64,000 nt of DNA from Candidatus Sacchlamyda saccharinae (GTDB taxonomy: Bacteria; Chlamydiota; Chlamydiia; Chlamydiales; Rhabdochlamydiaceae). The stretch spans positions 682,001-746,000 of the forward strand of contig JAUHQI010000004.1 in the NCBI GenBank assembly GCA_030408505.1, in the 5' to 3' direction. The first letter of the stretch is position 1; every line of letters starts with the position of its first letter. The position numbers and the translations under genes are program-made. The notes under the pieces are model-generated. The model was not told where the DNA came from, searched no databases, and saw only the letters and a program-made list of their open reading frames with translations. Below, one piece after another: positions 44,011-51,913 of this stretch.

Positions 44011-45164
44011 GAACAGAAACAGACTAGGACAATTGCTAAAAAAGCAAATGCAAATGGACGAGCCGTTGTAGACTCTAAGAAACTAGACAAGGCCGTCAAT
44101 ATTCCAGTGCATGAGATAATCAGAATACCAACTAAAGCGCTAGCAACTCCTTTGCCTCTACCTCCTGAGTCAATCACCCGGCTCATAATATTCGAGTTAA
44201 TCAACCCCGTTAAAAACAGAAGCGCCATCACGGGCAAAAGGAAACTGTAGAGATTCACAGGAAATAGATAGGCCAGTACAACTTGGAGAAACACCACCAC
44301 CACGATCGCTGACATTCCGAAAGCAATCATCTTCTCTGGGGGCTTGTACTGCATTAAAAAGCGGTTGGTCAACATCCCTGAAAAGGCAATCACTCCCAGC
44401 AAAAAAGCGATATTTCCATAGCTAATCGGCGAGTGTCCTAAAATCTCTTGGATGAAGAATGGCCCGACAACATTAAAAATAATCATGAGCGAATAGAGCA
44501 TCCCAATACACAACGCCCCTCCGAGAAAGACCCTCTTTTTTAAAAGACTCGCATAGCGATCAAAAACCAATTTCGGATGAAATTTGGTCAAATCAAAATG
44601 CGTTTCCGGCAGCAACCAAGTTACACACACAAGGAGGATCAATCCAAAAGCAGTAAGGAAATAGAAGTTAGACGTCCACCCAAAATAGAATACTAAATAG
44701 CCTCCTACCATCGGAGCAATGATCGGCCCCAACCGGTAGCTCATCGCATAATAGCTCATCGCCTTAGCGAGCTGTTTGCCAGTGAAGACATCTCCCAAGA
44801 TTGATCGACAAAGCATACCCACTGCAGATACCCCCATCCCTTGAAGCATGCGCAGTACAAGCAAAAAGTAAATATTTGGCGAAAAGACACATGCCAGACT
44901 CATCAAGCAATAAAAACCGATGCCAAAAATCAAAGGCCTCCTCCTTCCAAGAGCATCAGAGAGAGGGCCTAGAAATAACATGCCAAGTACGTAGCCAAAG
45001 AAGTAAGTTGCAATAGAAAGCTGCACAAGCTGCTGCGAGGTCTTTAAAGCTTTTGCAATTGCTGGAAAAGAAGGCGCATACAGATCAATCCCAAACCCCA
45101 AGATAAGGGTCATAAAAACAATTAGGGAAATAATCCTCTTAGCCTTGTTATTTTCTTCAGCCAT
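43974..45164 (-). CDS. Bcr/CflA family MFS drug efflux transporter
   Basis: 396 residues, twelve membrane helices. The family motif in helix 1 (LGFGIDLYAPSFPAIAKAL), the MFS loop 2-3 motif GPLSDALGRRRPLIFG and the helix 4-5 region MLQGMGVSAVGMLCRSI are present. It is a proton-driven exporter of drugs or small metabolites, with the substrate unknown. TetR-type regulator and operators lie upstream on the same strand (46040-46660), so it might be under their control, though two small genes lie between. Confidence 0.9.
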   Translation of the reverse strand: MAEENNKAKRIISLIVFMTLILGFGIDLYAPSFPAIAKALKTSQQLVQLSIATYFFGYVLGMLFLGPLSDALGRRRPLIFGIGFYCLMSLACVFSPNIYFLLVLRMLQGMGVSAVGMLCRSILGDVFTGKQLAKAMSYYAMSYRLGPIIAPMVGGYLVFYFGWTSNFYFLTAFGLILLVCVTWLLPETHFDLTKFHPKLVFDRYASLLKKRVFLGGALCIGMLYSLMIIFNVVGPFFIQEILGHSPISYGNIAFLLGVIAFSGMLTNRFLMQYKPPEKMIAFGMSAIVVVVFLQVVLAYLFPVNLYSFLLPVMALLFLTGLINSNIMSRVIDSGGRGKGVASALVGILIISCTGILTALSSFLESTTARPFAFAFLAIVLVCFCSYKFLFKSSSVD

Positions 45165-45315
45165 TCCCCTCTTTCTATCAAGAGAAGATTAATCTGCCAA
45201 TGATTTCTTTTTACCCAAACAAAGCTATCATATCTCGTTTTGCAACTGAAAAAATCCTACTATACCCAAAAAGATTCAAGAGTTTTAGTGTGGGCGAGGA
45301 GGCTCCTCAAATTTT

Positions 45316-45501
45316 TTAGCAACGAAAAGCAGCCGTGTTCATAGACACGGCGCGATGAGTTGATGGAATATTTGAGAAAAAGCCGACAATGTTCAGAGCC
45401 AACTTTTGAATTGGTTTGGGTATAGACCAATCTGCTAAACTTTTTGCAACAGCTACTCCCGCTTCCCCAATGGGATAGAGAATATTTTGAACGATGTTCA
45501 A
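45316..45501 (-). CDS. Small hypothetical protein (61 aa)
   Basis: TTG-initiated frame whose start overlaps the stop of the upstream gene by two bases. The sequence is amphipathic (IGEAGVAVAKSLADW, IQKLALNIVGFFSNIP), plausible as a small membrane-associated protein or as the shifted C-terminal end of the 45890 gene. No family recognised. The 150 bases from 45165 to 45315 downstream hold nothing I can name. Confidence 0.3.
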   Translation of the reverse strand: MNIVQNILYPIGEAGVAVAKSLADWSIPKPIQKLALNIVGFFSNIPSTHRAVSMNTAAFRC

Positions 45502-45890
45502 TATCTGTAAAAATTTTTTCTCTCATACATAGCATCACGAATCATGATCACCGGGATACTCAAAAGATAAAGTGGTGCTAAAGTGAGAAAGAGAGTCGAC
45601 TCAATCGCCACTTTTTCCCAAAAGGAATGGCGATGGTCCACTCTTTGCAGAACACGTACCCTTGCCTGCAGATCTTGATTCGATCTTTCTAACATACGCT
45701 TTTCCCCTTGCAGCCTTCTGCATTTTGCCGCATTCCACTGCAAATCCACAGAGCTCACCGCATCTTCCATACCAAGTATCCTCCGAAAAACACTCAAAAC
45801 CGCCGAGGCGATGCCCGTGAGATAATCTCCTACTTGATCTATCCAAGTGGGTTGTACATATTCATATTCTGTTACAGTTGGTGTAGCCAT
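45498..45890 (-). CDS. Hypothetical membrane protein (130 aa)
   Basis: ATG at 45890 with AGGAGTC upstream. A hydrophilic half with a coiled-coil-like stretch (QGEKRMLERSNQDLQARVRV) precedes one long hydrophobic segment (ESTLFLTLAPLYLLSIPVIM), so it is probably an integral membrane or inclusion-membrane candidate. The stop is followed immediately by another small frame. No family recognised. A large inverted repeat and a TetR-type operator lie upstream. Confidence 0.5.
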   Translation of the reverse strand: MATPTVTEYEYVQPTWIDQVGDYLTGIASAVLSVFRRILGMEDAVSSVDLQWNAAKCRRLQGEKRMLERSNQDLQARVRVLQRVDHRHSFWEKVAIESTLFLTLAPLYLLSIPVIMIRDAMYERKNFYRY

Positions 45891-45920
45891 ATTTGACTCC
45901 TTTGTTTAAAATTAAAAAAA

Positions 45921-46024
45921 GGTTGTAATAGAGACGACCAGGGTATTCTTATCGCTTTTTATACTATGCTTCTTAAGAGGAAACCTGCCAGTAGCTCTTA
46001 AGAGGTCCCGTCTCTATTCCAACC
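45921..46024. repeat. Imperfect 20-bp inverted repeat enclosing two TTAAGA palindromes
   Basis: Left arm 45921-45939 (ggttgtaatagagacgacc) pairs with 46004-46024 (ggtcccgtctctattccaac c) apart from one mismatch and a two-base insertion. Between them ctt-cttaagagg (about 45969-45980) and ctcttaagagg (45995-46005) repeat. It could be a short inverted-repeat element, or fold as a long hairpin in the leader of the 45890 gene. Confidence 0.5.
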
Positions 46025-46039
46025 GATTTTATTATCTTC

Positions 46040-46056
46040 ATTGAACGACGTTCAAT
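46040..46056. promoter_or_regulatory. TetR-type operator, perfect palindrome
   Basis: ATTGAACG-A-CGTTCAAT, a perfect 17-base inverted repeat of the GAAC/GTTC type bound by many TetR repressors. It lies after the tetR stop and about 150 bases before the 45890 gene on the same strand. Confidence 0.6.
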
Positions 46057-46072
46057 GCTATTAAAAAAAATG

Positions 46073-46639
46073 CTAAATAAGTTTGTAAATCCCTCTTAAA
46101 CAATGGTCTACATAAGACTGTACAAACTCGTCTGAATGATTTGTCGCTTTCCGGTTCAAAACAATTGAGCTCACCCCGTGAATCGCAAACCAAAAATAAC
46201 TAATCAGTGCTTCTGCCTTTTCTTTTGAAATCTCATAGGTCTTTTCTAAAAACTCTTCAGCCTTTTGAAAGTGCTCATTAACCACTTCTCGATACCACAC
46301 TGGCTGCTCCCCTTCTGGTGCATATTCAAAAAGAGCTTTGAAGCTATGCGTGTTCTCTTTTGCAAATGCAATATATTCCCAACCGATCTTGGGTAAAATG
46401 TCCTCCAAGGGGACTTCCGCACTTTTTAGTGTCTCAAACAGTCGTTTGAACAACTTTTTAAACGTGTGCACATTCAGATGAAAATGGATCTCATCAAATG
46501 TCTCAAACACGTTGTATAAAGTACCCACAGCACATCCACATGATTTGGCAAGATCCCGCATCCGGATAGCGCCTACTCCCTCACTGACAAGTGTCTTGTG
46601 AGATTGGTCGAGGATGGTCTGTTTAAGGTCTTTTGTCAT
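46073..46639 (-). CDS. TetR/AcrR family transcriptional regulator
   Basis: 188 residues from the ATG at 46639; a GTG at 46654 would lie inside the operator. The N-terminal helix-turn-helix is clear: EGVGAIRMRDLAKSCGCAVG followed by TLYNVFETFDEIHFHL. The ligand-binding half is all-helical. TetR proteins repress until a small ligand binds. Matching palindromes lie both upstream (46648-46660) and downstream (46040-46056), implying autoregulation and control of flanking genes such as the outer-membrane barrel at 46732 or the 45890-43974 genes. Confidence 0.9.
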   Translation of the reverse strand: MTKDLKQTILDQSHKTLVSEGVGAIRMRDLAKSCGCAVGTLYNVFETFDEIHFHLNVHTFKKLFKRLFETLKSAEVPLEDILPKIGWEYIAFAKENTHSFKALFEYAPEGEQPVWYREVVNEHFQKAEEFLEKTYEISKEKAEALISYFWFAIHGVSSIVLNRKATNHSDEFVQSYVDHCLRGIYKLI

Positions 46640-46647
46640 CGCTTTCC

Positions 46648-46660
46648 TGAACACCGTTCA
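46648..46660. promoter_or_regulatory. TetR-type operator upstream of tetR
   Basis: TGAAC-ACC-GTTCA, sharing the TGAAC and CGTTCA halves with the site at 46040-46056. It lies 8 bases before the tetR ATG and 72 bases before the divergent gene at 46732. Confidence 0.6.
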
Positions 46661-46731
46661 AATTTTCCACAAATATACTAATTTCCGATTTTTTCACGCA
46701 ACAAAAAGTTTTTTCGCTATGATCCGCTCAT

Positions 46732-47586
46732 ATGCGCATCTTACTTGTCCTCCTTCCCCTCACCTCCCTTGCTGCCTATGATTGCTGCTGTGAAGATCCC
46801 TGCATGGATTGGGAGTTTTCGATCAGCCCCGTTGTCTGGCAAGTGCACGAAGAAGGACTCGACTATGCAAAAGGGAAAAAAGTAGACCAAGACTGGGCCT
46901 GGGGTGTCCGCTTAAACCTTGCCTACGACACCTGCTATAGCGGGATACTCGAACTTGATTGGACCTACTACCGGACGACCGAAAAAAGCACCTGTAAGAA
47001 TGCGATTCCCACCTGGTCCAACCACATCACCTCTTTTGACCGGATGCGCGCGGACACCAAACTTCTTCTTAACCTCTTAGACCTTCGCTTGGGAGCCGAG
47101 TTTTTCCCCAACTGCTACCTCACATTCCACCCCTTTATCGCTCTCTCCACCGTTTGGCTCGACCAAGATTTTATCATTCATGGTCAAAACGAAACGATTC
47201 CTCTACACCAAGTGAAAATGCGCAACGATTTTTGGGGCATCGGCCCTAAAATAGGGCTAAAAACTGAATGGTTACTTGGCTGTGGCTTTAGCTTTTTTGG
47301 CAATGCCGATGCGACTCTTTTCTACGGTGACTTCTCCGTCAGGCAAAAAGCCACCTCAGCTCCTCTTATCAAAGACAACTTTTGGCTCTCTCGAGCTTAT
47401 CTCGATTTTATTTTGGGAATTCAGTGGGAATGGATCTTCTGCTCAAATGATTATTCCATTGGCTTTGCCGCCGGCTGGGAAAACCTCTTTTTCTTTGGCC
47501 AAAACCAGCTAAGACTCGGTGGCCACCCAATAAAAGGAGATCTCACCCTCCAAGGTCTTACCCTCACTGGCAGTTTTGGGTTTTAG
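46732..47586 (+). CDS. Outer-membrane beta-barrel protein (Lpg1974/MOMP-like family)
   Basis: 284 residues. A short signal peptide (MRILLVLLPLTSLAA) is followed by CCCEDPCMDWEFSISP, cysteine-rich as in chlamydial envelope proteins. The rest alternates hydrophobic and polar residues as in barrel strands and ends in LTGSFGF with a terminal phenylalanine, the outer-membrane insertion signal. It resembles the Lpg1974-type porins common in Waddlia, Parachlamydia and Legionella. A porin or adhesin role is inferred. A TATGAT box at 46718-46723 lies 8 bases before the ATG; the TetR operator sits further upstream. Confidence 0.75.
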   Translation: MRILLVLLPLTSLAAYDCCCEDPCMDWEFSISPVVWQVHEEGLDYAKGKKVDQDWAWGVRLNLAYDTCYSGILELDWTYYRTTEKSTCKNAIPTWSNHITSFDRMRADTKLLLNLLDLRLGAEFFPNCYLTFHPFIALSTVWLDQDFIIHGQNETIPLHQVKMRNDFWGIGPKIGLKTEWLLGCGFSFFGNADATLFYGDFSVRQKATSAPLIKDNFWLSRAYLDFILGIQWEWIFCSNDYSIGFAAGWENLFFFGQNQLRLGGHPIKGDLTLQGLTLTGSFGF

Positions 47587-48418
47587 CGTACCATGCTTTT
47601 GCTTTTGCTAATTTCGTGAATGCCTCTTCGCGACTATTTAACTTATCGGGGTGTAAGAGAATCGACATCTTGCGGAAAATCTTTTTCACGGCATCACATC
47701 CAGTGAAGTGCCAATTTTTATCAAAACATTGGAACACGCTATCTGGTTCATCTTCTATAACACATTGCTCAATAGAGGGAGGCCAAATAAGGCGATATAG
47801 GGTTTTATATTGGATGCGACCAAATCTTAAAAGTTTTGGATACACAGCAAGAAGAAAGAGTATGCCCTAAAATGCTAAGACACCCCTACTGATAGCAGCG
47901 GGGCTCACACCTTTGGGTATGATCGGCTTTTTGGTCCAAGAGGGCTCTACATATTGGATCTTATATTGCTTTAGTAAACCTATACGCTTTGAAGGGCTGG
48001 CATCCCCTAAAATCCGCTCATGAAAGAATCGAGTAAAAGCAGAGCTGTTTTCTGCTTTCACATGTTCCATTGCATTTAGGAGAACTTCTGCTGCTTCTAT
48101 GTCTTTTGTCGCATCTATAAGCATTCGATCTTTTAGTAGCGTCTCTGAAGTATTTCTGCGAATAGATGCAATTTTCAACCCCCAGTAGCCCAGCCAAAGG
48201 ATCCCAAGAAAAGATGAAAACATTGTTGCTATGCCTGCAGCTGCAGCGCTAAGAACAAATCCCTTTAAAGTGGGGAGATTGCGGTTTTGCATCTGGTCAA
48301 ATAGAGAATACCCATGTGTAACAGGATTTGGAGATCTCGTGAGATCGATCACTCGCTGAGCAATTAGGGTATCCCGTACTCTTGGGAGAAGATCCTTGCG
48401 GGACCATAAAAACATCAA
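47564..48418 (-). pseudogene. J-domain membrane protein split by an in-frame TAG codon
   Basis: The first part (48418-47867, 183 codons) has one or two hydrophobic helices (LSAAAAGIATMFSSFLGILW) and stops at TAG (47869-47867) after RGVLAF. The same frame continues without other stops as GILFLLAVYPKLLRFG to 47564, so the amber codon falls in the middle of what would be one membrane helix. The end carries a J-domain helix II/HPD/helix III region (FRKMSILLHPDKLNSREEAF). J-domains stimulate DnaK/Hsp70. The 5' end is also unclear: another frame from 48515 (SPPEIERGLRQIDVFM) looks coding and would need a second shift. The 3' end overlaps the convergent barrel gene by 23 bases. Confidence 0.6.
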
Positions 48419-48606
48419 TTTGGCGTAGACCTCTCTCTATTTCTGGTGGAGAATGGCTCCAACTGGAATTGCAGGCATCGTATCGAATTTTATTCGTTGG
48501 GAAGGACATCATCACTGGTAAATTTTACGTGAAATTTCGTTTTCGGACAAGGCCACTAGAAAAGAGCTTGCGCGGATTTCAGAGCTGAGGTAATACTGGC
48601 CTAACC

Positions 48607-48627
48607 AAAAGACATCAAGTGTCTTTT
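48607..48627. other. Perfect 8-bp hairpin in the dnaA upstream region
   Basis: AAAAGACA-TCAAG-TGTCTTTT. It could act as a bidirectional weak terminator or a leader structure; it lies 33 bases before the dnaA ATG. Confidence 0.4.
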
Positions 48628-48646
48628 GTGGAAAGATTGTTGATAA
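48627..48646 (+). promoter_or_regulatory. Two DnaA-box-like sequences before dnaA
   Basis: TGTGGAAAG (48627-48635, two differences from TGTGGATAA) and TGTTGATAA (48638-48646, one difference). Their position just before dnaA would suit autoregulation, but the matches are imperfect. Confidence 0.35.
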
Positions 48647-48659
48647 CATTGGGAAGGGA

Positions 48660-49985
48660 ATGCTGACAAAAACACCAAAGCAGAGTTGGGAAGAATTTAC
48701 GCAATTTATGCAGGACTGTTGCACTGCAACAGAATACCAAAATTGGATTGCTCCAATCAAAGTGAGCGCAAATGCTAAAGAGGAGCTCATCCTTGAGGTC
48801 CCCAATATTTTTGTGCAGGAATATCTGCTCGAAAATTTCCAAAAGCAGCTTGAAAATTTCCTTCCTCTAAATAGCAAAGGCAAGCTCGCCTTATCTTTTG
48901 AGATCTCTGCTCCAACCCAAAAGAAGGCAGCTCCCGCACAAAAGCTCTCCACTCCAGAGCCAAACAAGTCTTCTCTCAATACGAGCTATACGTTTGAGCA
49001 CTTCATCGAAGGCCCTTCGAATCAGTTTGTGAAGTCGGCCGCTTTTGGTATTGGGATGCGCCCCGGTAAATCTTACAATCCCCTCTTCATCCACGGTGGT
49101 GTGGGCCTTGGCAAAACTCACCTTTTGCATGCCATCGGCCACTATGTTCAGCAGCACCACAAACGGATGAAGGTCCATTGCATCACAACCGAGCAGTTCA
49201 TCAACGATTTGGTTGGCCACTTACGCAGCAAGTCGATGGACAAGATGAAGCGGTTCTACCGCTCGCTTGATGTCCTCCTTGTTGATGATATCCAGTTTTT
49301 GGAAAACCGCCTCAATTTTGAGGAAGAGTTTTGCAACATGTTTGAAGCGCTCATCAATCAAAGTAAGCAGATTGTGATCACTTGTGATAAGCCTCCTGGC
49401 CAGCTCAAGCTCTCTGAGCGGATGATTGCCCGCATGGAGTGGGGACTTGTTGCCAACGTCGGCGTTCCCGATCTTGAAACGCGCGTGGCAATCATCCAAC
49501 ACAAGGCCGAGCAAAAAGGGATCAAGATCTCCCACCGCGTTGCCTTCTTTATCGCCGAGAGGATTTTCAATAACGTACGGCAACTAGAAGGGGCCTTAAA
49601 CAGGCTAACGGCATACAGCCGGATGATGGGCCTGGATGTCACAGAAGAGATCGTTGAGAGCACGATGAGCGAGCTTTTTCAAAAAGCGCCGCACAAGCGG
49701 GTGTCGGTCGATAACATCTTAAAAAGTGTAGCCGTGATGTTTGGCGTTCGGGTCAGTGATATCTGCGGCAGCTCGCGCGCAAAAAATGTCGCCTTCCCTC
49801 GCCAAGTCGCGATGTATCTGGCTAAAGAGATGATCAACGATTCGCTGATCAAGCTAGCCGCTTCATTTGGGGGCAAAACGCACTCGACACTCTTGCATGC
49901 TTGGAAAAAGATTTCCAATCAGCTCGGCTCCGATGAGATGCTTCGTCGCCAAATCCAAATGGCCCGCCGCAACCTAGAAAACTAA
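48660..49985 (+). CDS. dnaA: Chromosomal replication initiator protein DnaA
   Basis: 441 residues. Domain [21 protein letters not shown], a short linker, then the AAA+ domain with Walker [16 protein letters not shown], Walker [10 protein letters not shown] and sensor [10 protein letters not shown], and the DNA-binding domain with the box-reading signature [15 protein letters not shown] (usually GxRDHSTV). The start is an ATG after AGGGA. Chlamydiae carry two dnaA genes; position after CT273/CT274 counterparts makes this the CT275 (dnaA2) counterpart, here separated from them by an inserted accessory block. Confidence 0.96.
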   Translation: MLTKTPKQSWEEFTQFMQDCCTATEYQNWIAPIKVSANAKEELILEVPNIFVQEYLLENFQKQLENFLPLNSKGKLALSFEISAPTQKKAAPAQKLSTPEPNKSSLNTSYTFEHFIEGPSNQFVKSAAFGIGMRPGKSYNPLFIHGGVGLGKTHLLHAIGHYVQQHHKRMKVHCITTEQFINDLVGHLRSKSMDKMKRFYRSLDVLLVDDIQFLENRLNFEEEFCNMFEALINQSKQIVITCDKPPGQLKLSERMIARMEWGLVANVGVPDLETRVAIIQHKAEQKGIKISHRVAFFIAERIFNNVRQLEGALNRLTAYSRMMGLDVTEEIVESTMSELFQKAPHKRVSVDNILKSVAVMFGVRVSDICGSSRAKNVAFPRQVAMYLAKEMINDSLIKLAASFGGKTHSTLLHAWKKISNQLGSDEMLRRQIQMARRNLEN

Positions 49986-50056
49986 CCCTCTTATGATCAA
50001 ACGGTTATGAGACCTTGACAAGAAACTCCAAAACGTTATAACATCGTAATAACTTT

Positions 50057-50219
50057 AGGAGACACTGATCAATTCGGATTTTTCAGATCCGGAAGGATTT
50101 CGAGGGAAAAATCAACGCTGGAGTGACAAGCTGACTATTGATAGTCAGCGGTTTACGAAAAGTCGATTTTGGCCCGAAAGACGACGGAGATGGAACGACC
50201 GAATTAATCAGTGTCTCCT
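50057..50219. mobile_element. 163-bp MITE-like dispersed repeat, copy 2
   Basis: About 92 percent identical by eye to 9518-9680 over its full length and in the same orientation relative to the downstream gene. Terminal inverted repeats are 21 bases with one mismatch (right end ccgaattaatcagtgtctcc plus t). The inner hairpin gctgacta-ttga-tagtcagc lies at 50130-50149. It ends 20 bases before the antitoxin ATG. It has no coding capacity: a frame that reads into it from the antitoxin gene is not a gene. Confidence 0.85.
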
Positions 50220-50239
50220 TAACTCAAGGAGGGACCCCT

Positions 50240-50473
50240 ATGATTAAGTCGCTAACTAAAGTAGGCAATAGCAAAGCCCTAGTCATTGAGAAATCAATTT
50301 TATTGGCAGCTGGGTTAAATGAAGATGCGAAATTTCAGATCACAATCAATCCGAATGGTGGGATTGTAATCCAATCTGTCGATATTTCTGACAATGATGA
50401 GCAACATAAAAAGAATGTCAAAAAAGTTATCAAGAGACATTCTAAAATGATCAAAAGATTGGCTGATCAATGA
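50240..50473 (+). CDS. AbrB/MazE-type antitoxin
   Basis: 77 residues from the ATG preceded by CAAGGAGGG. The swapped-hairpin AbrB fold is recognisable in MIKSLTKVGNSKALVIEKS followed by a short beta/alpha end; the basic C-terminal tail (KKNVKKVIKRHSKMIKRLAD) probably binds the toxin. It overlaps the Doc toxin gene by 4 bases. AbrB-type antitoxins repress their own operon by binding upstream DNA, here next to or inside the repeat element. Confidence 0.85.
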   Translation: MIKSLTKVGNSKALVIEKSILLAAGLNEDAKFQITINPNGGIVIQSVDISDNDEQHKKNVKKVIKRHSKMIKRLADQ

Positions 50474-50850
50474 CCCGCTTTTTGAAAATACAGGATGTCA
50501 TAGAAATACACGATTGCCTTGTTCAGGATTTTAGCGGTAGATTGGGGATCCGGGACTTTGGTTTGCTATCCTCAGCAATAGAAATGCCCAAGGCGCAAAT
50601 GGCTGGAGCATTTTTACACGAGTCTGTTTTTGATCAAGCGTCTGCCTATTTATTTCATCTTTGCCAAAATCACCCTTTTATTGATGGAAATAAACGAACA
50701 GCTGCGATCAGCTCTCTTGTTTTTTTGGAGGACAATAAAATCTTTCTCAATTTCGATGAGATACAATTCGAGAAGATGACAGTTGAAACAGCATCAGGAA
50801 AAATTTCTAAGCAAGAAATCGCCCATGCATTAAAAAAGTGGAAAATTTAA
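50470..50850 (+). CDS. doc: Doc-family (Fic fold) toxin
   Basis: 126 residues. The Fic-type core motif HPFIDGNKRT begins at H68, matching the Doc variant (HxFxDxNKR) with the lysine that separates Doc kinases from AMP-transferring Fic proteins. The N-terminus has IQDVIEIHDCLVQDFSG and GIRDFGLLSSAIEMPKAQ, standard for the family. Doc phosphorylates and inactivates EF-Tu. Paired with an AbrB-type antitoxin, a frequent alternative to Phd. The last four bases overlap the convergent lipoprotein gene. Confidence 0.92.
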   Translation: MTRFLKIQDVIEIHDCLVQDFSGRLGIRDFGLLSSAIEMPKAQMAGAFLHESVFDQASAYLFHLCQNHPFIDGNKRTAAISSLVFLEDNKIFLNFDEIQFEKMTVETASGKISKQEIAHALKKWKI

Positions 50851-51326
50851 CCGCTTGTAAGGAGGCCTTTTTGGACTTTGGTGAAGAAGTCGGTGTAGAT
50901 CTCCTCGTCGAGGATTTGATGCACGTCGATCACGCGGCCTCGGTTGTCAAACACACGGAGTAGGTAGTTCACGCGCACTTTGGTCTTCCCACCTTTTTCT
51001 GTGATGTTGGTCGTGAGCTCGATAATGGATTGTTTCTTCCAGCGGGCCCTTCTTCCTGAAAATAGGTAGGCGAAAAATTTTGAGGAAAATTTTTCGATGT
51101 TGATGTCTTGTTCTGCGGTCAATAGTCCAATTTCAGTATTCGCATTTTTGATCATGTATCCGTCATCTTGGAGGGTGGAGATGATCTCTTTGGTAATGGT
51201 TTTGGCATCGCACCCGACAAAGGTATGGGTTTGCAATGCGCGCACACGCATCTGTGCGACATCTGGATCTACGCTGCGCGAGCAGCTCGTGAAGATTAGT
51301 AGTAATGCTAGTGCGAGGTAGCGCAA
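50847..51326 (-). CDS. Lipoprotein of unknown function
   Basis: 159 residues. The signal sequence ends in LLIFTSCS with a lipobox cysteine at about 15. The mature part has the feel of small envelope lipoproteins: VGCDAKTITKEIISTLQDDG (a region that tracks test variance of an LptE/DUF-like fold), GLLTAEQDINIEKF and RVNYLLRVFDNRGRVIDVHQ. Function not assigned. It begins 19 bases inside the ComF-like gene. Confidence 0.7.
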   Translation of the reverse strand: MRYLALALLLIFTSCSRSVDPDVAQMRVRALQTHTFVGCDAKTITKEIISTLQDDGYMIKNANTEIGLLTAEQDINIEKFSSKFFAYLFSGRRARWKKQSIIELTTNITEKGGKTKVRVNYLLRVFDNRGRVIDVHQILDEEIYTDFFTKVQKGLLTSG

Positions 51327-51913
51327 AAGGTTAGTCCAAATAGTTGCTCCGGCAAACCCTCTTTTAAGGCCCAGCCGGCAGAGCGGATTTCATCCCGCTC
51401 TATCATTTCAGTGTGAAGCAATAGTACTACTTTGTTGATAATGTTGCACTTTTTTTTTAGTGAAAATAGGGGACGGGGGGTGAGCTTCTTTTCTAGGGTG
51501 GCGATATAAGGAATGTTGACAAGGGAGGCTAGCTCTTTTGCAATTGGTGCAAATGGATTTGAAAAGTAACTGGGGAGTGTTGTGAGTAGATCAAATGGGG
51601 GAAAGTTTAGTCTTTCGAGCTGGATAAGGAGAAAGGAGGCTATCTCTTTTTCGCAGGGATTATTTAGGAGACTTTTACCGGGGCCAAAGGAATCAAAGCA
51701 GGCGCCGAGTTTTCGAAAGGGGCTCGCAACTTTTCTGCAGGGCTTGCAAGTGCCTTTAAGCTCGGAGATTTCCGCAAAGCATTTGACGCAGTGTCCTTCT
51801 GCGGGCAAGAGGGAAAAGGTTTCGCTGCACGCATTGCAAAAGGGTTCATTCTTCTCTAGCAATGCTTGGCAAGCCATACATGTGGGCGGGTAGAGGATAT
51901 CCAGGAGGCTCAT
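51308..51913 (-). CDS. ComF-like protein with degenerate phosphoribosyltransferase site
   Basis: 201 residues. The N-terminal zinc-ribbon of ComF/GntX proteins is present: LDILYPPTCMACQALL, CNAC, CVKCF and CKPC give four CxxC pairs. The C-terminal PRTase fold is weak: where family members have VDDVxTTGAT, this reads LLHTEMIERDEIRSAGWAL, so the PRPP-binding acidic pair and TTG loop are missing. The catalytic function is therefore probably lost, while the zinc part is kept. ATGA overlap with the AsmA-like gene; the three genes 55776-50847 form an operon. Confidence 0.75.
   Translation of the reverse strand: MSLLDILYPPTCMACQALLEKNEPFCNACSETFSLLPAEGHCVKCFAEISELKGTCKPCRKVASPFRKLGACFDSFGPGKSLLNNPCEKEIASFLLIQLERLNFPPFDLLTTLPSYFSNPFAPIAKELASLVNIPYIATLEKKLTPRPLFSLKKKCNIINKVVLLLHTEMIERDEIRSAGWALKEGLPEQLFGLTFCATSH

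Noticed and set aside
45260-45538. Minus-strand frame of 92 codons
   Set aside because: Overlaps two better-supported frames and has an unlikely composition with no start signal.
48512-48979. Minus-strand frames over the 5' part of dnaA
   Set aside because: They cover conserved DnaA domain I codons and match nothing.
50138-50239. Longer N-terminus for the AbrB-like antitoxin
   Set aside because: It would be encoded by the dispersed repeat and lies before the ribosome-binding site at about 50227-50233.
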